64,000 bases of DNA from Salinicola salarius (GCF_003206135.1 NZ_PZJT01000006.1:284354-348353), one strand, 5' to 3'; shown: positions 1 through 8,723, numbered from the stretch's first letter. The notes: generated by a model not told the origin, from the letters alone. Program-made: numbers and translations.

Positions 1-53
1 AGGCATTCTGTCTCTACTGCAGTGATTCGCCAGGCGAAGTTTAATTAGCACTC

Positions 54-78
54 AAAGGCCGGCGCGAGCCGCCCTTTT
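54..78. terminator. Hairpin terminator at the left edge
   Basis: The arms AAAGG-C-CGGC and GCCG-C-CCTTT flank a GCGA loop. Nine pairs form with one C-C mismatch, and the right arm ends in a T run. It lies just after a TAG at 46-48 that closes a frame open from the window edge, so it probably ends a plus-strand gene that starts outside the window. That gene cannot be identified from its visible 15 codons. Confidence 0.5.
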
Positions 79-191
79 GTCTTCTGCTCTCGACTGCCGA
101 TCAAACGACAAAACACTTCTTTAATCAGGCCAATGGCTGGCGCTTCTGCATGGTTTCATGCGCCCAAACTCGCCGTTTCCAGGTAGCATCA

Positions 192-428
192 ATGACAATA
201 GAAGACTACGAATTCGTGTTGGCAGAGCTGCAGCGGCTCGTCGACGATGCCAAGTCGCTGATGACGAAATTCGAAGCCACGGGATCGAACCAGCAAATGC
301 CGGGTGAATACCACACGCTGCATGAACTCTATGCCCGGGCGGTGAAGGCTCAAAAGCGTTATACCTATGAGGCATTGGATCTCATCGAATCCGACACTTC
401 AGCATTGGAAAATTTTAATTTTAATTAA
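192..428 (+). CDS. Small acidic helical protein, unknown function
   Basis: The frame encodes 78 residues from ATG 192, which has an AGG eight bases upstream. An in-frame ATG at 150 would add 14 residues but has no ribosome site. The protein is predicted all-helical, with no signal peptide, no membrane segment and no recognisable motif; it ends in Asn-Phe-Asn-Phe-Asn. It sits between a probable terminator and flaG, in what looks like the edge of a flagellin locus. A secretion chaperone or flagellar accessory role is conceivable by size and place, but nothing in the sequence proves it. The tail and the stop region (411-428) are AT-rich, unlike the surrounding DNA. Confidence 0.55.
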   Translation: MTIEDYEFVLAELQRLVDDAKSLMTKFEATGSNQQMPGEYHTLHELYARAVKAQKRYTYEALDLIESDTSALENFNFN

Positions 429-827
429 ATCACATCAATTCCAATAAACAGTACGCACCTGCCGATTCAGCGCTCTATCCTCTTTTTATATGCGCTAGGC
501 CTCCTTCCTCACTTCAGAATTCCTCTTTACTGTCGATAACTCTAGGAATCAGTGTCGTCAGCCTTCCAGGCTTCGCCGGCTGGGCAGATTATCGCTGGCT
601 CACCCGTCTCTGAGCCGGCACGCGAGGGGTGATGGCAAACTGCATCGGCACGCTCGAAGGTATCAATAGTGCTGGTTTGCAGGCGATTGACGATGGCGAA
701 GTCGCTTCCCGACGGGTGGTTCGAATAAGCCGCCGGTATCAGGGGAAGCCGGTGCCATCATGTATGGCGTTCATAGCATCAGCGCGGTATTCCGACATTC
801 TGGTTTGATCCTTCGAGGAAGATAGTC
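429..827. other. 399-bp intergenic region before flaG
   Basis: No convincing gene is present. One short plus-strand frame (GTG 629 or ATG 632 to TGA 808, 58-59 codons) follows a GAGGGG, but it resembles nothing I know and its spacing is poor. A GCCGATTC near 461-468 looks like a sigma-28 -10 element, but the nearest TAAA is too close for a proper promoter. The final bases carry the flaG ribosome site GAGGA, eight bases before ATG 828. Confidence 0.4.
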
Positions 828-1220
828 ATGCCTAACCCCGTCGATATGGCGACACTCCATCTGAACCTGTCATCGAACAGCTCATCCCAGCAGCGGCTCG
901 ACATTCTGCTCAACGACACGGAGCGAATGCCGAAGCCGACGCTCGAACAGCATGGCGATTCCCCTGTTGCCGATTCAGCGTCTGTCTTCAGCGGCCAGCT
1001 GGCCGACCGGGTCGATGAGCTCAACGAAGTCATGCGGCAGTATGGCCTGCGCTTCGAGCTGAGCGAGTTCGACAGCCGTGTCATCACCAAGGTGGTGGAC
1101 AAGGAGACCGGTGATGTCATCCGGCAGATTCCGGCGGAGGAGGTGTTGCGGATTGCCGAGGCGTTTTCCGGCCATTTTTCCGGAGATCTGGGAAGAGGGT
1201 TGGTCGACGCTTCGGCATGA
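828..1220 (+). CDS. flaG: FlaG family flagellar protein
   Basis: The product is 130 residues. The FlaG domain fills roughly residues 62-118: a helix with repeated hydrophobics, then LRFELSEFDSRVITKVVD, a KETGDVIRQIP stretch and an EEVLRIAE helix. This beta-strand, turn, IRQIP, helix pattern is the family hallmark. The N-terminal 60 residues are low-complexity and Ser-rich, as usual. FlaG proteins influence filament length or polymerisation and are normally encoded between fliC and fliD. Here fliD lies about 44 kb away, so the flagellin gene may lie just left of the window. The start has GAGGA at good spacing. Confidence 0.88.
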   Translation: MPNPVDMATLHLNLSSNSSSQQRLDILLNDTERMPKPTLEQHGDSPVADSASVFSGQLADRVDELNEVMRQYGLRFELSEFDSRVITKVVDKETGDVIRQIPAEEVLRIAEAFSGHFSGDLGRGLVDASA

Positions 1221-1425
1221 CCGCGCTGCCCTTCTTCAAACGCCCGCCGGCCAGGCTTCCATTGCTCTGGCGTCTCGATGCCTGGGTAGCGTTTCATGCG
1301 CGGTGCGTCTCATGTGTGGTGCGTCAGAAGCGCACAAGTTTCCGCAGAACAGACCGATATTCGCTGGCATACGGCGCTCATCTTGCAGCGCCTAGCCTGC
1401 CCTGACCCAAACGGCCATTTCAAGT

Positions 1426-1806
1426 ATGCCTATTTTGCAAGACCACTCCCCACTGAGCACTGACGGCAAGCTATTCGCCCGAGACCTCGTTCACGATCTG
1501 ATTCCCAAACTCAAGACGACGCAAAATCTCGTGAACGATACGCTTCGCGTTAGAGTTGCAAAGGCTGGCAATGACGACGAACGCAGCCACTACCAGCTTC
1601 TGCAGCAGGAGTTCGAGCTGGAAATCATGATGATCAACATGAACCTGGAACATCTGCTGCAACGCTACGCTCAGGAAATCCGGGATGTCGCCGAATCTTA
1701 CGGCAGCCTGACCGGCCCCATGCTGGAACTGGATCGACATGAACGCTTTGCCATCGATAGCGCCAGGAAACTCTATGAGCGGGCGCGGGCCATCCAGACC
1801 GCCTGA
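1426..1806 (+). CDS. Helical cytoplasmic protein, unknown function
   Basis: The frame encodes 126 residues with no signal peptide, membrane segment or cysteine. It is predicted almost entirely helical, with heptad-like hydrophobic spacing at about residues 25-95 (LIPKLKTTQNLV, FELEIMMINMNLEHLLQRYA). No clear Shine-Dalgarno precedes ATG 1426. It follows flaG by 205 bp in the same direction and may belong to the flagellin-associated patch. Size and coiled-coil character would suit a type III export chaperone, but that is inference from position only. Confidence 0.55.
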   Translation: MPILQDHSPLSTDGKLFARDLVHDLIPKLKTTQNLVNDTLRVRVAKAGNDDERSHYQLLQQEFELEIMMINMNLEHLLQRYAQEIRDVAESYGSLTGPMLELDRHERFAIDSARKLYERARAIQTA

Positions 1807-1889
1807 CGGCGCGTGGAGCGCGGCCGACCGGCCCCCCTTCTGCGGCTTGATGCGTCCGACTTGCATGCGCCAGCCTTGAAGCGCACCAT

Positions 1890-1908
1890 TTATCGTTTCG
1901 AACGATAA
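1890..1908. promoter_or_regulatory. Perfect inverted repeat upstream of the SulP gene
   Basis: TTATCGTT and AACGATAA are exact reverse complements separated by three bases (TCG). The 19-bp palindrome lies 28 bp before the transporter start codon, where a dimeric repressor could block transcription or initiation. The regulator is not identifiable from the site. Confidence 0.45.
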
Positions 1909-1935
1909 GCTTATGCAAGGGAGTTACATAGCACG

Positions 1936-3774
1936 ATGAGCCTTTGGCGCCGACTGAGGGGAACCGATACCCGAGAGCAGATCCATTTCCGTGCCCGTCT
2001 GGCACGTTATTTTCCGATCATCAGTTGGGCGCCCTATTACAACCGCCATCTCCTCAACGAGGATCTGGTGGCATCCCTCATCGTCACGCTGATGGTGATC
2101 CCTCAGGCGCTGGCCTATGCCATTCTCGCCGGGCTGCCGGCGATTACCGGCCTCTACGCCAGCATGCTGCCACTGATTCTCTACTCGATCTTCGGGACTA
2201 GCCGGACGTTGGCCGTGGGGCCGATGGCGATCGTTTCGCTGATGACGGCCGCCGCGCTCTCGCCGCTGTTCGCCAGCGGTACGGCGGCTTACAGCCAGGC
2301 CGCGACGACGCTTGCCATGCTGTCGGGTCTGGTGCTGGCCGTCATGGGCCTGCTGAAGCTCGGTTTCTTCGCCAATTTCCTCAGTCACCCGGTGGTTTCC
2401 GGCCTGCTCACGGCTTCCGGCGTGCTGATCGCCGCCAGCCAGTTCGCCAGTCTGATCGGCGTCGGCGGTTCGGGGTTCACGCTGATCGATCAGTTGGCCC
2501 ATCTGTTGACCCACCTGAACGATGTCCATTGGCCGACTCTGATACTGGGCGCCTCGGCGCTGGTGTTCCTGCTGCTCATGCGCCGGGCCGGCCCCGTGTT
2601 GCGGAAGATGGGGCTGCGTGCCGGCGTGGCGACGTTCATCGTGCGCCTGGGGCCGGTCATGGCGGTCGCGATCACGACGCTGATTTCCTGGTCGCTGGAT
2701 CTGCCGGCGCTCGGGGTGGATGTCGTCGGCCACATCCCCGCTCACCTGCCGCCGCTGAGCCTGCCATCGTTCGATCCGGGCCTGCTGCGCGACCTGCTGC
2801 TGCCTGCGTTCCTGATCAGCGTGGTGGGGTTCATCGAGTCGGTCTCGCTGGCGCAGATGCTGGCGGCGCGCCGGCGCGAGCGCATCTCGCCGGATCAGGA
2901 GCTGGTGGGCCTCGGCACTGCCAACCTCGCGGCGGCCTTCACCTCCGGCATGCCGGTGACGGGCAGCCTGTCGCGCACGGTGATCAACTTCGATTCGGGC
3001 GCCCGCACGCCGGCCGCGGGGGCATTCGCGGCGCTGGGCGTCGGGTTGGTGATCCTGTTTCTGACCTCGCTGATCGCCTACCTGCCTATCGCGACTCTGG
3101 CGGCCAGCATCATCGTTTCGGCGATGACGCTGGTCGACCTGCCCGGCCTGAAGCGGACCTGGCACTATTCCCGCAGCGACTTCGCCGCGATGCTGATCAC
3201 GATCGTGCTGACGTTCGTCGAGGGCGTGGAAGCCGGCGTCATGGCCGGTGTCGGCGTGTCGCTGGCGCTCTATCTCTATCGCACCAGCCGGCCGCACACG
3301 GCGGAAGTCGGCCGCCTGCCGGGCACGGAGCATTTCCGCAACATCCAGCGCCACGAGGCGGAAGTCGACGACGAGATCGCCCTGCTGCGCGTCGACGAAA
3401 GCCTCTACTTCGCCAACGCCCGCTATCTCGAGGATACCGTCTACGGCCTGCTGGCCGATCGCGCCAACCTGAAGCATCTGGTGCTGATCTGCTCGGCGGT
3501 GAACCTGATCGATGCCTCGGCGCTGGAAAGTCTGGAGGCGATCAATGCCCGCCTGAAGGATTCGCAGGTCACGCTGCATCTGGCGGAGGTGAAAGGGCCG
3601 GTCATGGATAGACTCAGCAAGAGCGACTTCCTGGAGCACCTGACCGGGGAGTCCTACCTCAGCACCTTTTCGGCCTGGACCAACATCCGCCATCGGCTCG
3701 ACGATGAACGGGCCGCGCTTCTGGCGTCGAAAGCGTCGTCCACCGAAGCGGTCTCCGACACGTCAGACCGATGA
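1936..3774 (+). CDS. SulP family anion transporter with STAS domain
   Basis: The 612-residue product is an inner-membrane secondary transporter of the SulP/SLC26 family, which moves sulfate, bicarbonate or dicarboxylates. The N-terminal family signature (VIPQALAYAILAGLPAITGLYAS, given here only in part as VIPQALAYAILAGLP) lies at about residues 54-68, and hydrophobic segments continue to about residue 450. A cytoplasmic STAS domain follows (about 475-585), with the strand-turn pattern VLICSAVNLIDASALESL. Substrate cannot be told from sequence; sulfate or C4-dicarboxylate are the usual options. The GGGAG upstream of ATG 1936 is 12 bases away, unusually far. It overlaps the convergent AGE-family gene by 12 bp at the 3' ends. 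Confidence 0.9.
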   Translation: MSLWRRLRGTDTREQIHFRARLARYFPIISWAPYYNRHLLNEDLVASLIVTLMVIPQALAYAILAGLPAITGLYASMLPLILYSIFGTSRTLAVGPMAIVSLMTAAALSPLFASGTAAYSQAATTLAMLSGLVLAVMGLLKLGFFANFLSHPVVSGLLTASGVLIAASQFASLIGVGGSGFTLIDQLAHLLTHLNDVHWPTLILGASALVFLLLMRRAGPVLRKMGLRAGVATFIVRLGPVMAVAITTLISWSLDLPALGVDVVGHIPAHLPPLSLPSFDPGLLRDLLLPAFLISVVGFIESVSLAQMLAARRRERISPDQELVGLGTANLAAAFTSGMPVTGSLSRTVINFDSGARTPAAGAFAALGVGLVILFLTSLIAYLPIATLAASIIVSAMTLVDLPGLKRTWHYSRSDFAAMLITIVLTFVEGVEAGVMAGVGVSLALYLYRTSRPHTAEVGRLPGTEHFRNIQRHEAEVDDEIALLRVDESLYFANARYLEDTVYGLLADRANLKHLVLICSAVNLIDASALESLEAINARLKDSQVTLHLAEVKGPVMDRLSKSDFLEHLTGESYLSTFSAWTNIRHRLDDERAALLASKASSTEAVSDTSDR

Positions 3775-4971
3775 CGCTGCCTGCCGCTCGCCGTGCTGGC
3801 GACGCATGATCGGCAAAATATCGCAACAGGCGCCGAGGGTCTGGTGGTCGGTCTTGGGCGCCGGGCTCTTCTCTCTGGAATAGCGACGGTTGTCCGGCGT
3901 CAGGATCCGATACCAGGCGCCGTGCTCGTGATCGATCATGTGCTGCCAGCAGTAATTGGCGATCTTGTCGTACCAGCGCCAGTAGCGGGCTTCGCCCGTC
4001 AGGTCGCCAAGCATCGCCGCGGCGACCAGGCTTTCGGCCTGCACCCAGTACACCTTGTCGCGATTGAGAAACTGGCGGTTGAAATTCACGCCGTAGACCA
4101 GCCCGTCGTATCGGGCATCCCACCCCTTCTCGACCGCTTCGATGAACAGACGCTTGGCGGTGGAAATCAACCAGCTCTCCCTCGGGCAATGGCGCGAAAG
4201 CACTACCATCAGCCTGGCCCAGGTGGTCTGATGCCCGATCTGGAACCCCCAGGGGCGAAACAGGTCGTCGGGCTGGTCGCGGTGGTAATCGAAATCAGGG
4301 TGCCAATCGCGGTCGTAATGCTCCCAGAGCCAGCCATCGCCCATCGGCGCGAGCTTGTGCCACAGCGTCCGCGCGATGGTCAGCGCCCGTTCCAGAAAGG
4401 CGGCATCCCCGGTCGCGTCGAAGGCGCAGATCAGCGCTTCGCAGTTGCGCAGGTTGGCGCTCTGGCCCCGGTAGCCGGTCAGCCGCCAATGGTCGTCCGC
4501 TTCGGCGGCGTACAATTGCCGATGGGGCTCGAAAAACCGCCGGGTCTGTAATGCATGCACGCGGTCGAGCCCGGCTCGGGCTTCGGTAACGCCTGCCTTC
4601 AGGGCCGTGGCGTAGGCCAGCATGACCGAGGCCAGACCGTAGCAGTGCTGGGTGGTGTCGTCGGGTTTGCCGTTGTCCAGCGTCCAGGCGTAGCCCTGGG
4701 TTCGGGTCTGGTAATGGCTCTCTTCCAGAAACTTCAGCCCGTGCCGCGCCCACGCCAGGTATTCGGGGTCGCCAGTGTGCATGGCGTAGCGGGCATAGAG
4801 GATCACGTAGCCGGCGCTGGAGACGAGATGCCGATGGTGGCGGTTGTAGAGATGCCCGTCGTCGGTGAGGTAATGATAAAACCCCGCCTGAGGGTCGATA
4901 CAGCGCGGGTGATAGAACGCCATGATTCTGGCGATATGCTGCTCGATCTGGTGCGGTGTGGTCAGCGGCAT
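3763..4971 (-). CDS. AGE family sugar epimerase/isomerase-like protein
   Basis: The 402-residue product is a full-length (alpha/alpha)6-barrel protein of the N-acylglucosamine 2-epimerase family. It is closest in pattern to mannose/sulfoquinovose aldose-ketose isomerases (YihS type). Recognisable landmarks are YRGQSAN near 167-173, WEHYDRDW near 216-223, FRPWGFQIGH near 238-247, and the C-terminal KTDHQTLGACCD. Family members normally have a catalytic His in NMHxxEA and a Glu in GHxxEW; here these read ANLRNCEA (Arg175) and GHQTTW (Thr250). The second His (247) is kept. Activity may therefore be altered or lost. No signal peptide is present. The gene stands alone, convergent with the SulP gene. 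Confidence 0.85.
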   Translation of the reverse strand: MPLTTPHQIEQHIARIMAFYHPRCIDPQAGFYHYLTDDGHLYNRHHRHLVSSAGYVILYARYAMHTGDPEYLAWARHGLKFLEESHYQTRTQGYAWTLDNGKPDDTTQHCYGLASVMLAYATALKAGVTEARAGLDRVHALQTRRFFEPHRQLYAAEADDHWRLTGYRGQSANLRNCEALICAFDATGDAAFLERALTIARTLWHKLAPMGDGWLWEHYDRDWHPDFDYHRDQPDDLFRPWGFQIGHQTTWARLMVVLSRHCPRESWLISTAKRLFIEAVEKGWDARYDGLVYGVNFNRQFLNRDKVYWVQAESLVAAAMLGDLTGEARYWRWYDKIANYCWQHMIDHEHGAWYRILTPDNRRYSREKSPAPKTDHQTLGACCDILPIMRRQHGERQAASSV

Positions 4972-5280
4972 GACGGATCTCTCTTCTATCGCAAACGCTT
5001 CTATCGCAAACGCTTCGTCGCGAACGTGCCTTGATCGGGCCTATTTCGTGATCGAGAACGACGCTTCGCCGCCAACGTCTCCCGATCGAGAACGACGCGA
5101 GCGTCTCTCACGACGAACCATTCGCCTAGCCGTGGCAACGTCGAAGTCTTCCTTGCCAGTCTGGTCGGCGGTCCGGCCCATCACAATGCGCCTCTCGTCG
5201 AGTGCCTTTTGTCTCGACATAGACGTCGATATTTTTATTCAATATCGACAGACCTGAATGACACACTGATCGATTCCGAC
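4972..5280. promoter_or_regulatory. Divergent 309-bp intergenic region with repeats
   Basis: This region separates the AGE-family gene (minus) from the GntR regulator (plus) and must hold both promoters. It carries a 15-bp tandem repeat at 4984-5028 and a separate exact 15-bp direct repeat, GATCGAGAACGACGC, at 5050-5064 and 5084-5098. No gene is seen. An in-frame upstream ATG for the regulator at 5209 lacks a ribosome site. Confidence 0.5.
4984..5028. repeat. 15-bp tandem repeat, two exact copies plus a degenerate third
   Basis: The unit TTCTATCGCAAACGC occurs at 4984-4998 and 4999-5013, followed in phase by the diverged TTCGTCGCGAACGTG at 5014-5028. It lies immediately upstream of the AGE-family start codon. 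Confidence 0.85.
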
Positions 5281-5982
5281 ATGGCCCAAGACATGACCGC
5301 GATTTCCGACCGTTCCCCCACCGCGCTCGATGTCTATCATCGCCTGAAGGCGGACATCATCCGCGGCCTCTACGCGCCGCAGGAAAAGCTGCTGATGAGC
5401 CGGCTCAAGGCCCGCTATGACACCGGTGTCGGCCCCTTGCGCGAGGCGTTGACGCGGCTGATCGGCGAACGCCTGGTCACCGGCATCAGCCAGCGGGGCT
5501 ATCGGGTGGCGCCGATGTCGATTTCCGAGCTGGAAGCGATCTACGACGCGCGGGCGGAACTGGAAGGGTTGCTGATTCGGCTCGCCATCGAACGCGGCGA
5601 TGACGAATGGGAAGCGACAGTGCTGGCACGTACCCATACCCTGGCCAAGGTTACCCGGGTGCAGGACGCCGACGAGATGCTCGAACGCTGGGATGCGCGC
5701 CATCAGGCACTGCACGATGCCATGGTGGCGGGGTGCGGCTGCCTGCCGCTGCTGCAGTCCCGCGCGGCACTATTCGATCAGGCCCAGCGCTATCGCCACC
5801 TGTGGCTGCGCCAGACCGTCTTTTCCGAGCAGGCGCTCGCCGAGAAGCAGCGCGAACATCAGGCGCTGCTGGACACGATCCTGGCTCGCGACGCCTCCGC
5901 TGCCAGTGTGCTGATGCGGGAACATCTGATGACGCCGGTGCCGATCATCCGGGAGCGGTTGCAGGAACAGGGCTGGGTTTAA
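5281..5982 (+). CDS. GntR family regulator, FCD subfamily
   Basis: The product is 233 residues from ATG 5281. An N-terminal winged helix (about 12-75: YHRLKADIIRG, PLREALTRLIGERLV, GYRVAPMS) is followed by an all-helical FCD effector domain (about 80-220) with the typical YDARAELEGLLIRLA opening. FCD regulators bind small carboxylates. The pattern resembles CsiR/GlaR, the glutarate-responsive repressor, and the next genes encode glutaryl-CoA metabolism, so glutarate sensing is a reasonable inference. The gene is convergent with that operon, so any control would act in trans at the promoter near 8490-8620. It ends inside a 16-bp tandem repeat. Confidence 0.85.
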   Translation: MAQDMTAISDRSPTALDVYHRLKADIIRGLYAPQEKLLMSRLKARYDTGVGPLREALTRLIGERLVTGISQRGYRVAPMSISELEAIYDARAELEGLLIRLAIERGDDEWEATVLARTHTLAKVTRVQDADEMLERWDARHQALHDAMVAGCGCLPLLQSRAALFDQAQRYRHLWLRQTVFSEQALAEKQREHQALLDTILARDASAASVLMREHLMTPVPIIRERLQEQGWV

Positions 5983-6028
5983 ACGTCTCTGGTTTTAAAC
6001 GTCTCCGGGTTCAAGCGTTTCTGGATTC
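5981..6028. repeat. 16-bp tandem repeat, three copies, at the regulator stop codon
   Basis: Units AAACGTCTCTGGTTTT, AAACGTCTCCGGGTTC and AAGCGTTTCTGGATTC follow head to tail from 5981, the middle of the TAA stop. A partial copy of the unit (CTGGGTTT) precedes them inside the coding end, so the last codons and the array share ancestry. Confidence 0.8.
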
Positions 6029-6051
6029 AAGCGGCCCGGAGCCCTTCCCGC

Positions 6052-7314
6052 TCAGCCAATCGCGCCGGTGCGACGCAGATCCGCCAATGCCTCGGCATCC
6101 AGCGCCAGCCAATCGCTCAGCACGCCCTCGGTGTGCTCGCCCAGGCGCGGCGGCGAATGCGGTGAGGTCATCCGCTGACCGTCCAGCGTGATCGGGTTGG
6201 CGACCAGCCGCGCAGGGTGTCCATCGCTCATGGTGCGCTCCACCACCATCTCCCGGTGGCGCACCTGCGGATCGTCGAACACCTGATCCAGCGTATTGAT
6301 GGGGCCGCAAGGCACGCCGTGGGCTTCCAGCAGCGCGAGCCACTCGTCCCTCGGCCTGGCGATCAGGCGTTCGCTCAAGCGCGTGACGAGAAGCTCGCGG
6401 TGGGCGACCCGCTGGGCATTGGTGGCGAAGCGCGGGTCCGTCGCCCACTCGCTCTCGCCCAGCGCCTCGCAAAGATGCCGGAACTGGGTGTCGTTGCCCA
6501 CGGTGACGATGAGGTGGCCATCCGACGCGGCAAAGGCCTGATACGGCACGATGTTGGGATGCGCGTTGCCCATGCGCTGCGGCGTCTGCCCGCTGGTCAG
6601 ATAGTTGAGCGCCTGGTTGGCGAGCACGCCGACCTGAACGTCCAGCAGCGCCATGTCGATATAACCGCCCTCGCCGGTGGCATCCCGTCGGCGCAGCGCC
6701 GCGAGAATCGCGTTGGCGGCGTAGAGCCCGGTGAAGATATCGGTGATCGCGACGCCCACCTTCATCGGCTCGCCGCCGCGATCAACGGGTTCGCCGGTCA
6801 GGCTCATCAAACCGCCCATGCCCTGGATCAGGAAGTCGTAACCAGCGCGGCCGGCGTAGGGGCCGTCCTGACCGAAGCCGGTGATCGAACAGTAGACCAG
6901 CTCCGGCTTGAGCCTTTTGAGGCTGGCGTAATCGAGCCCGTAGGCGGCCAGCCCGCCAACCTTGAAGTTCTCGATCACCACGTCGGCCTTCGTTGCCAGT
7001 CGACGGACCAGCTCCTGCCCCTCGGCCGTCGAAAGATCGATGGCGACCGAGCGCTTGCCGCGGTTGGCGCTGAGGAAATAGGCGGAGGCTTTCGTCTGCT
7101 GCCCCGTGCCCGGCGTCGATTCCGGCTCTGCATCTTCCAGCCACGGCGGCCCCCAGGCGCGGGTGTCGTCGCCCTGCCCTGGCCTTTCGATCTTGACCAC
7201 TTCGGCGCCGAGATCCGCCAGCTGCTGCGTACACCACGGGCCGGCCAGCACCCGCGAGAGATCCAGCACCTTGAGCCCGGCCAGCGGCTGGGTGACGTCG
7301 CTCATCGCGCTCAC
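6052..7314 (-). CDS. CaiB/BaiF family CoA-transferase, probably glutarate-specific
   Basis: The 420-residue product is a class III CoA-transferase. It opens with [15 protein letters not shown] and [15 protein letters not shown], the usual start of the fold. It carries the [19 protein letters not shown] segment with the Asp (about residue 163) that forms the acyl-CoA anhydride in this family, then [18 protein letters not shown]. Coupled to gcdH by a GTGA overlap, it most likely converts glutarate to glutaryl-CoA using succinyl-CoA, like GcdG of pseudomonads. Start is the overlapping GTG; an ATG three codons later (7305) is an alternative. Specificity is inferred from context. Confidence 0.85.
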   Translation of the reverse strand: MSAMSDVTQPLAGLKVLDLSRVLAGPWCTQQLADLGAEVVKIERPGQGDDTRAWGPPWLEDAEPESTPGTGQQTKASAYFLSANRGKRSVAIDLSTAEGQELVRRLATKADVVIENFKVGGLAAYGLDYASLKRLKPELVYCSITGFGQDGPYAGRAGYDFLIQGMGGLMSLTGEPVDRGGEPMKVGVAITDIFTGLYAANAILAALRRRDATGEGGYIDMALLDVQVGVLANQALNYLTSGQTPQRMGNAHPNIVPYQAFAASDGHLIVTVGNDTQFRHLCEALGESEWATDPRFATNAQRVAHRELLVTRLSERLIARPRDEWLALLEAHGVPCGPINTLDQVFDDPQVRHREMVVERTMSDGHPARLVANPITLDGQRMTSPHSPPRLGEHTEGVLSDWLALDAEALADLRRTGAIG

Positions 7315-8489
7315 CCGAACGCCTGGATGCCGGTCTGGGCGCGGCCCAGGATCAGAGCGTGGACATCATGCGTGCCCTCGTAGGTGTTGACCGTCTCCAG
7401 GTTGATCATGTGGCGGATCACGCCAAATTCCAGCGAGATGCCGTTGCCGCCGTGCATGTCCCGCGCGACGCGGGCGATGTCGAGCGCCTTGCCGCAGTGA
7501 TTGCGCTTGATCAGCGAGATCATCTCCGGCGTCGCCTGGCCATCGTCCAGCAGGCGGCCGACCCGCAGACAGGCCTGCAGGCCCAGGGCGATTTCGGTCT
7601 GCATGTCCGCCAGCTTGAGCTGGACCAGCTGAGTCGCTGCCAGCGGACGCCCGAATTGCTGGCGATCCAGCGTGTACTGACGCGCTGCATGCCAGCAGAA
7701 TTCCGCCGCGCCCATGGTGCCCCAGCTAATGCCGTAGCGCGCCTTGTTGAGACACCCGAACGGTCCGCCCAGCCCGGAGGCGCCGGGCAACAATGCCTCT
7801 TCCGGCACGAAGACGTCATCCAGCACGATCTCGCCGGTCACCGAGGCCCGCAACGACGCCTTGGCCTGAATGGTCGGCGTCGAGAAGCCCTCGGCACCGC
7901 GCTCGACCACGAAGCCCTTGATCTTGCCCTCGTGGGCATCGGATTTGGCCCAGACCACGGCGATATCGGCGATGGGGCTATTGGTGATCCACATCTTCTG
8001 GCCGCTGAGACGGTAGCCGCCTTCGACCTTCTTCGCCCGGGTCTGCATGCTGCCGGGGTCGGAGCCCGCGTTGGGCTCGGTCAGGCCGAAGCAGCCCACC
8101 ATCTCGCCGCTCGCCAGCTCGGGCAGATAGCGCTGCTTCTGCGCCTCGGTGCCGTAGGTCTCGATCGGATACATCACCAGCGAGGATTGCACGCTCATGG
8201 CGGAACGGTAGCCGGAGTCGACCCGCTCGACCTCTCTCGCGATCAGCCCGTAGGCGACGTGATTGGCGCCAGCGCCGCCATAGGTCTCGGCCACCGTCGC
8301 GCCCAGCAGGCCCAACCCGCCCATCTCGCGCAGGATTTCGCGATCGAAGTGATCCTTCTCGAAGGCCTTGAGCACCCGCGGCTGCAGGCGCTCCTGACAG
8401 TAGTCGCGCGCCAGTTGCTGAATCTGGCGCTCTTCGTCGCTGAGCTGCTGGTCAAACAGAAAAGGGTCGTCCCATTGGAAGGCGGACAT
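7311..8489 (-). CDS. gcdH: Glutaryl-CoA dehydrogenase
   Basis: The 392-residue flavoenzyme of the acyl-CoA dehydrogenase family oxidises and decarboxylates glutaryl-CoA to crotonyl-CoA. Diagnostic stretches include [16 protein letters not shown], the [20 protein letters not shown]/substrate segment, [14 protein letters not shown], and the C-terminal [16 protein letters not shown], whose Glu is the catalytic base. The ATG at 8489 has AGGAG eight bases upstream. A GTG at 8507 gives six more residues but lies at the ribosome site itself. First gene of a two-gene operon with the CoA-transferase, consistent with a lysine/glutarate degradation branch. Confidence 0.93.
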   Translation of the reverse strand: MSAFQWDDPFLFDQQLSDEERQIQQLARDYCQERLQPRVLKAFEKDHFDREILREMGGLGLLGATVAETYGGAGANHVAYGLIAREVERVDSGYRSAMSVQSSLVMYPIETYGTEAQKQRYLPELASGEMVGCFGLTEPNAGSDPGSMQTRAKKVEGGYRLSGQKMWITNSPIADIAVVWAKSDAHEGKIKGFVVERGAEGFSTPTIQAKASLRASVTGEIVLDDVFVPEEALLPGASGLGGPFGCLNKARYGISWGTMGAAEFCWHAARQYTLDRQQFGRPLAATQLVQLKLADMQTEIALGLQACLRVGRLLDDGQATPEMISLIKRNHCGKALDIARVARDMHGGNGISLEFGVIRHMINLETVNTYEGTHDVHALILGRAQTGIQAFG

Positions 8490-8574
8490 GTCTTTGGCTC
8501 CTGGCACCGTCGATGCCGTTCTTGAGAAGCCACCACGATAGCGTCATTCATAACGTCGACACTATTGGCAAAAT

Positions 8575-8611
8575 GTCTACGTTTTTAAGCATGACCAAGG
8601 AATAAGTAGAC
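8575..8611. promoter_or_regulatory. Inverted repeat in the gcdH promoter region
   Basis: GTCTAC (8575-8580) and GTAGAC (8606-8611) form an inverted repeat whose centres are 31 bp apart, in an AT-rich stretch 90-120 bp upstream of gcdH. This could be a looped or two-site operator, perhaps for the nearby GntR regulator. The evidence is the symmetry alone. Confidence 0.3.
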
Positions 8612-8723
8612 GCATAATCTATACAAAAGTAGATTTGGTGTTCACTTATGCCCCTCAGACCAGCTCCGGAATTCTTACTGTAAACGCAAAAACGCGCTGG
8701 TTTCGGTCGTCGAATAGCCGCTG

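Noticed and set aside
96..103. GCCGATCA resembling a sigma-28 -10 before the first small gene
   Set aside because: No TAAA-type -35 at the right distance, and the site overlaps the tail of a terminator.
629..808. Short plus-strand frame between the first small gene and flaG
   Set aside because: Poor ribosome-site spacing, no recognisable product and a length expected by chance; noted only in the intergenic entry.
1924..3693. 589-codon minus-strand reading frame opposite the SulP gene
   Set aside because: It is an antisense shadow in high-GC DNA: rich in Arg, Gln, His and Asp with no domain, while the plus strand encodes a clear transporter.
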